Below, piece by piece: positions 61,614 to 64,000 of a stretch of 64,000 nt of DNA. A program made the position numbers and the translations under genes. The notes below the pieces were generated by a model. It worked only from the letters and a program-made list of their open reading frames with translations, was not told the origin of the DNA and ran no database searches. The DNA lies in the NCBI GenBank assembly GCA_910584985.1, contig CAJUDJ010000006.1:9346-73345 (forward strand), given 5' to 3'. The DNA comes from an uncultured Eubacterium sp. GTDB taxonomy: Bacteria > Bacillota > Clostridia > Oscillospirales > Acutalibacteraceae. Each line of letters opens with the position of its first letter. Position 1 is the first letter of the stretch.

Positions 61614-64000
61614 TTTCTGCCCTTATTCCTATGGGTTATAAAATTATCTCTGTCATTCAGATTCCAGACACATTTGTATTTTTCATATCTTATACGCTCT
61701 TTTGCATTCATTGCGAAGGTCTGCTTTCTGTTTTCATCCACCTCGTCAAAAACAGGCGTAATCAGCTCAGCCCTGCTTCCCGTTACTTCAGAAGCCGAAA
61801 GAACGACTACCTCGTTTGCAAACGGAAGTGTAACTGCTTTTCTGCCTTTTACGTCCATTTCCACAATATAGAAATACAGACCCTTGGCAATTGCATCGTT
61901 TCCTCTAAAATGACAATGGGTGGCTTCATAACCAAGTCTGCCCTGCTTAACATAAGCTTCATCGCCCAAATCGGGAAGATCCCATGCGGCAAATGTCTCT
62001 GTCATACTTAAAATTTTCTTTTCAATTTTTTCTCCGTCAACATAAAACTGAACATTTTTGTCCCCGTCTGTAGAAGCGCAGAGCAGGCACAATTTATCGG
62101 TTTTATCGGAAATTTCAATTTTCTGGCCGTTCATAACAAATGCATTTTCCTTTGTCTGCGAAACAGCAAATTCAATTCCGTTTACCTTTATGCTGCCGGC
62201 GATGATTTCACGCGGAATATTATATTCAAAATCTGATTTTTCCTCACCTTGCGCAGTTATGATATTCTTATCAAACTTAACCTTTGCAGGAACAGATTTT
62301 GATTTTGTTCCCTTATCCTTGCTTTCCTCCAGCGTAAGAGCAAAGGTTTTGATTTCATAAGGCTTAAAGCTTGTGATAAGCCTGCCGTTTTCAATAACGG
62401 CATCTGCCTTGAATTCCTCGCTTGCATAAACCTCTTTTGCAGATACAATTCCGTTTCCAAGCTCTATTTCAACGCTTTCGGCTGCTTTGTTTGCCCCCTC
62501 ATTCAGGCGGATAATAATCTCATCACTGTCCTCCGCCAGCTTCATTGCACGGATAATAATGTGATCTGCCGAAATGCTGCCGAAGCTGTAATCCGCAGGG
62601 AGAAAACCGCTGTGTTTTTCTGCGGCAACAGCCGTCATCGGCTGAATAAATTTTCTGGCTTCAAGCTGTGTTGCACTGCCTGCCCTGCCGCTGTGGCTGA
62701 AAATAGCATAGGCGTATCTGTTCAGCCCGATATCCATCATAGACTGCATAGAATCTATTCTGTAATTCTTGAGCGGAGTATGCAGCACCGTCATTCTGAG
62801 TGTATTATCGCTGAATTTGTCCCAGCCGTATTTGCATTCACTGATAACGGAAACGCCAAATTCCTCGTTTTTATCCGTAATATCCGCCCATTTCTGCGCA
62901 GGAACCTCAAAAAGTGTTTCATTCATATTCACACGCTCTATCGCACCAAGACCCAGATCAAAGGTGGCTTTGTCATTGGAACAGGTAAATGCAAATTTAT
63001 TTTTTGCAAGCGTGCACAGATTCTGCCATTCAATTTCGGAATAAACCTCAACCGTTTCGCCGCCATCTGTCAGGGCAATTATATTTGTAAAGCGGGAACG
63101 GTTTTTATCCTGCTGAACAACCTTGATTGCTGCTCTTGCAGGGCCTTTTTCCTCAATGCTTACCGAAACAGGCTGCGGAATACGATCCGCCTCTTTATTG
63201 GCCTCTTTATAATTCATTTCCCATGCAGGCCAGTCCTTAGAGCCTGTGTACTGATATAAACCAAGTGTAACCGGCTCTTTCAGAAGCTCTGTATCGTTCT
63301 GTGTTTTATCAATAATGGAAGTGATATTCCCCTGCTTATTAAGCATAACTATGTATTTCTGATTTTCAAGCCTGTTATCCTGCACGGAAATTCTGCTTTC
63401 CAGTTTGCAGGGCTCTGCACCGGGGCGAACATCATATACACGAAAGCCCAGACTGCTTACCTCTGCAATAAACATAATTTCCATTATTCCGTTTTTAACG
63501 AAATTCACCTGGCTTCTTACTTCTTTTCCTTTATTATCAAAAACTCTTGCATACGGCTGTTTAATATTTTTTATTCTGATTGTAACCGGACCGCAGACAT
63601 CGCTTTCAATCGGGTTTGAAACAACAACCGGTGTTCCTGTGCAGAAATCTGTTTTCATCACGGATGCAACTGCTGATAAAGAGGTTTCCAGCTCTCCGCT
63701 AAACTGATTTGCAGACATGGCATAATCATTCCAGCTTCTGCGGTAAGCACGCTGAACCGATGTGCCGGGCATATCATCGTGAAACTGATGGGCAATAAAA
63801 CGCTTCCATGAACGGGTAATCACATCCCTGTTATAATCGGCAGCGCCGAAATAGGAAGCCACAACGGAATTTCTTTCAGCAGCATCTGCCAGTTCTTCGC
63901 AGCGTCTGTTCCAGCGCTTGCCCACTGCTCTTGATGTATAACCGCCCACCCCATGATTCTGCATAACAAGCTCTGTTTTCCATTCGGGAAGCTTTGCACG
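61610..64000 (-). CDS. Alpha-mannosidase GH38, 5' end outside window
   Basis: About 796 codons of a GH38-type retaining mannosidase; the open frame runs to base 64000, so the N-terminus with most of the catalytic barrel is missing. HQFHDDMPGTS, the conserved middle motif of GH38, sits near the left part of the visible chain, and the remaining 700 residues are the C-terminal beta domains typical of the family. Together with the fucosidase it suggests breakdown of host N-glycans or related fucosylated mannosides. Confidence 0.9.
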   Translation of the reverse strand, partial: RAKLPEWKTELVMQNHGVGGYTSRAVGKRWNRRCEELADAAERNSVVASYFGAADYNRDVITRSWKRFIAHQFHDDMPGTSVQRAYRRSWNDYAMSANQFSGELETSLSAVASVMKTDFCTGTPVVVSNPIESDVCGPVTIRIKNIKQPYARVFDNKGKEVRSQVNFVKNGIMEIMFIAEVSSLGFRVYDVRPGAEPCKLESRISVQDNRLENQKYIVMLNKQGNITSIIDKTQNDTELLKEPVTLGLYQYTGSKDWPAWEMNYKEANKEADRIPQPVSVSIEEKGPARAAIKVVQQDKNRSRFTNIIALTDGGETVEVYSEIEWQNLCTLAKNKFAFTCSNDKATFDLGLGAIERVNMNETLFEVPAQKWADITDKNEEFGVSVISECKYGWDKFSDNTLRMTVLHTPLKNYRIDSMQSMMDIGLNRYAYAIFSHSGRAGSATQLEARKFIQPMTAVAAEKHSGFLPADYSFGSISADHIIIRAMKLAEDSDEIIIRLNEGANKAAESVEIELGNGIVSAKEVYASEEFKADAVIENGRLITSFKPYEIKTFALTLEESKDKGTKSKSVPAKVKFDKNIITAQGEEKSDFEYNIPREIIAGSIKVNGIEFAVSQTKENAFVMNGQKIEISDKTDKLCLLCASTDGDKNVQFYVDGEKIEKKILSMTETFAAWDLPDLGDEAYVKQGRLGYEATHCHFRGNDAIAKGLYFYIVEMDVKGRKAVTLPFANEVVVLSASEVTGSRAELITPVFDEVDENRKQTFAMNAKERIRYEKYKCVWNLNDRDNFITHRNKGRK

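Noticed and set aside
1..64000. tRNA, rRNA, CRISPR, prophage or insertion sequences
   Set aside because: I looked on both strands for repeats, integrase/transposase motifs and cloverleaf patterns between genes and saw none convincing.

Overview
The window is a gene-dense, moderately low-GC chromosomal segment of an endospore-forming Gram-positive, most likely a gut-type member of the Clostridia (an Oscillospirales-like lineage is my guess; nothing here fixes the genus). The reasons are the co-occurrence of PolC and DnaE1, HPr kinase, WhiA/RapZ, the mazG-hup-rqcP-yabP-yabQ-divIC sporulation/division string, HemZ, MurT/GatD peptidoglycan amidation, Firmicutes-type promoters and a Firmicutes-type LexA box, plus glycoside hydrolases for host-type glycans. 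I see no rRNA or tRNA genes, CRISPR arrays, phage genes or intact insertion sequences.

Layout. 1-7117 (minus): hprK, a ROK glucokinase, murB, rapZ, whiA and the 5' two thirds of dnaE. 7311-8510 (plus): a glycosyltransferase. 8552-12943 (minus): nrdR, an EamA transporter with an aspartate aminotransferase, then an SOS-type dinB unit with a small partner protein. 13097-17748 (plus): two GPH-type sugar symporters, a membrane protein with an HEXXH motif and a TetR regulator; matching 19-bp operators precede the regulator and the second symporter. 17760-26712 (minus): a flavin-binding protein, a THUMP methyltransferase, fumarase alpha, the sporulation/division operon, a SpoVB-type flippase, a coiled-coil protein and hemZ.

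26717-38033 (minus) is one long close-packed unit: hisZG (a gene fusion), hisD, a secreted ComEC-like metallo-hydrolase, a DUF3006 protein, hisB, hisA, hisI, hisE, recJ, relA, dtd and an MBL hydrolase. hisC, hisH and hisF are absent. 38113-48204 (minus) is the pyrH-frr-uppS-cdsA-dxr-rseP-ispG-polC string, linking ribosome recycling, isoprenoid and phospholipid synthesis, membrane proteolysis and replication. 48299-54508 is a block of small accessory genes (GNAT, Nudix, MazG-like, HAD, HIT, SGNH, flavoproteins, one fragment) that separates pyrH from tsf-rpsB (54514-56241). The rest holds gatD-murT, a divergent inositol monophosphatase with a radical SAM protein, and a GH29 fucosidase with a truncated GH38 mannosidase.

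The most unusual observation is the replicative polymerase PolC. It is open along its full length, but the 3'-5' proofreading exonuclease domain normally inserted in its PHP domain is cleanly missing, while all nine PHP metal-ligand positions I can align look intact. This suggests replication proofread by the PHP domain or by a separate exonuclease. Other points of note are the HisZ-HisG fusion, the his-recJ-relA linkage, the paired TetR operators, the SOS promoter of dinB and a two-stem RNA leader ahead of rpsB.
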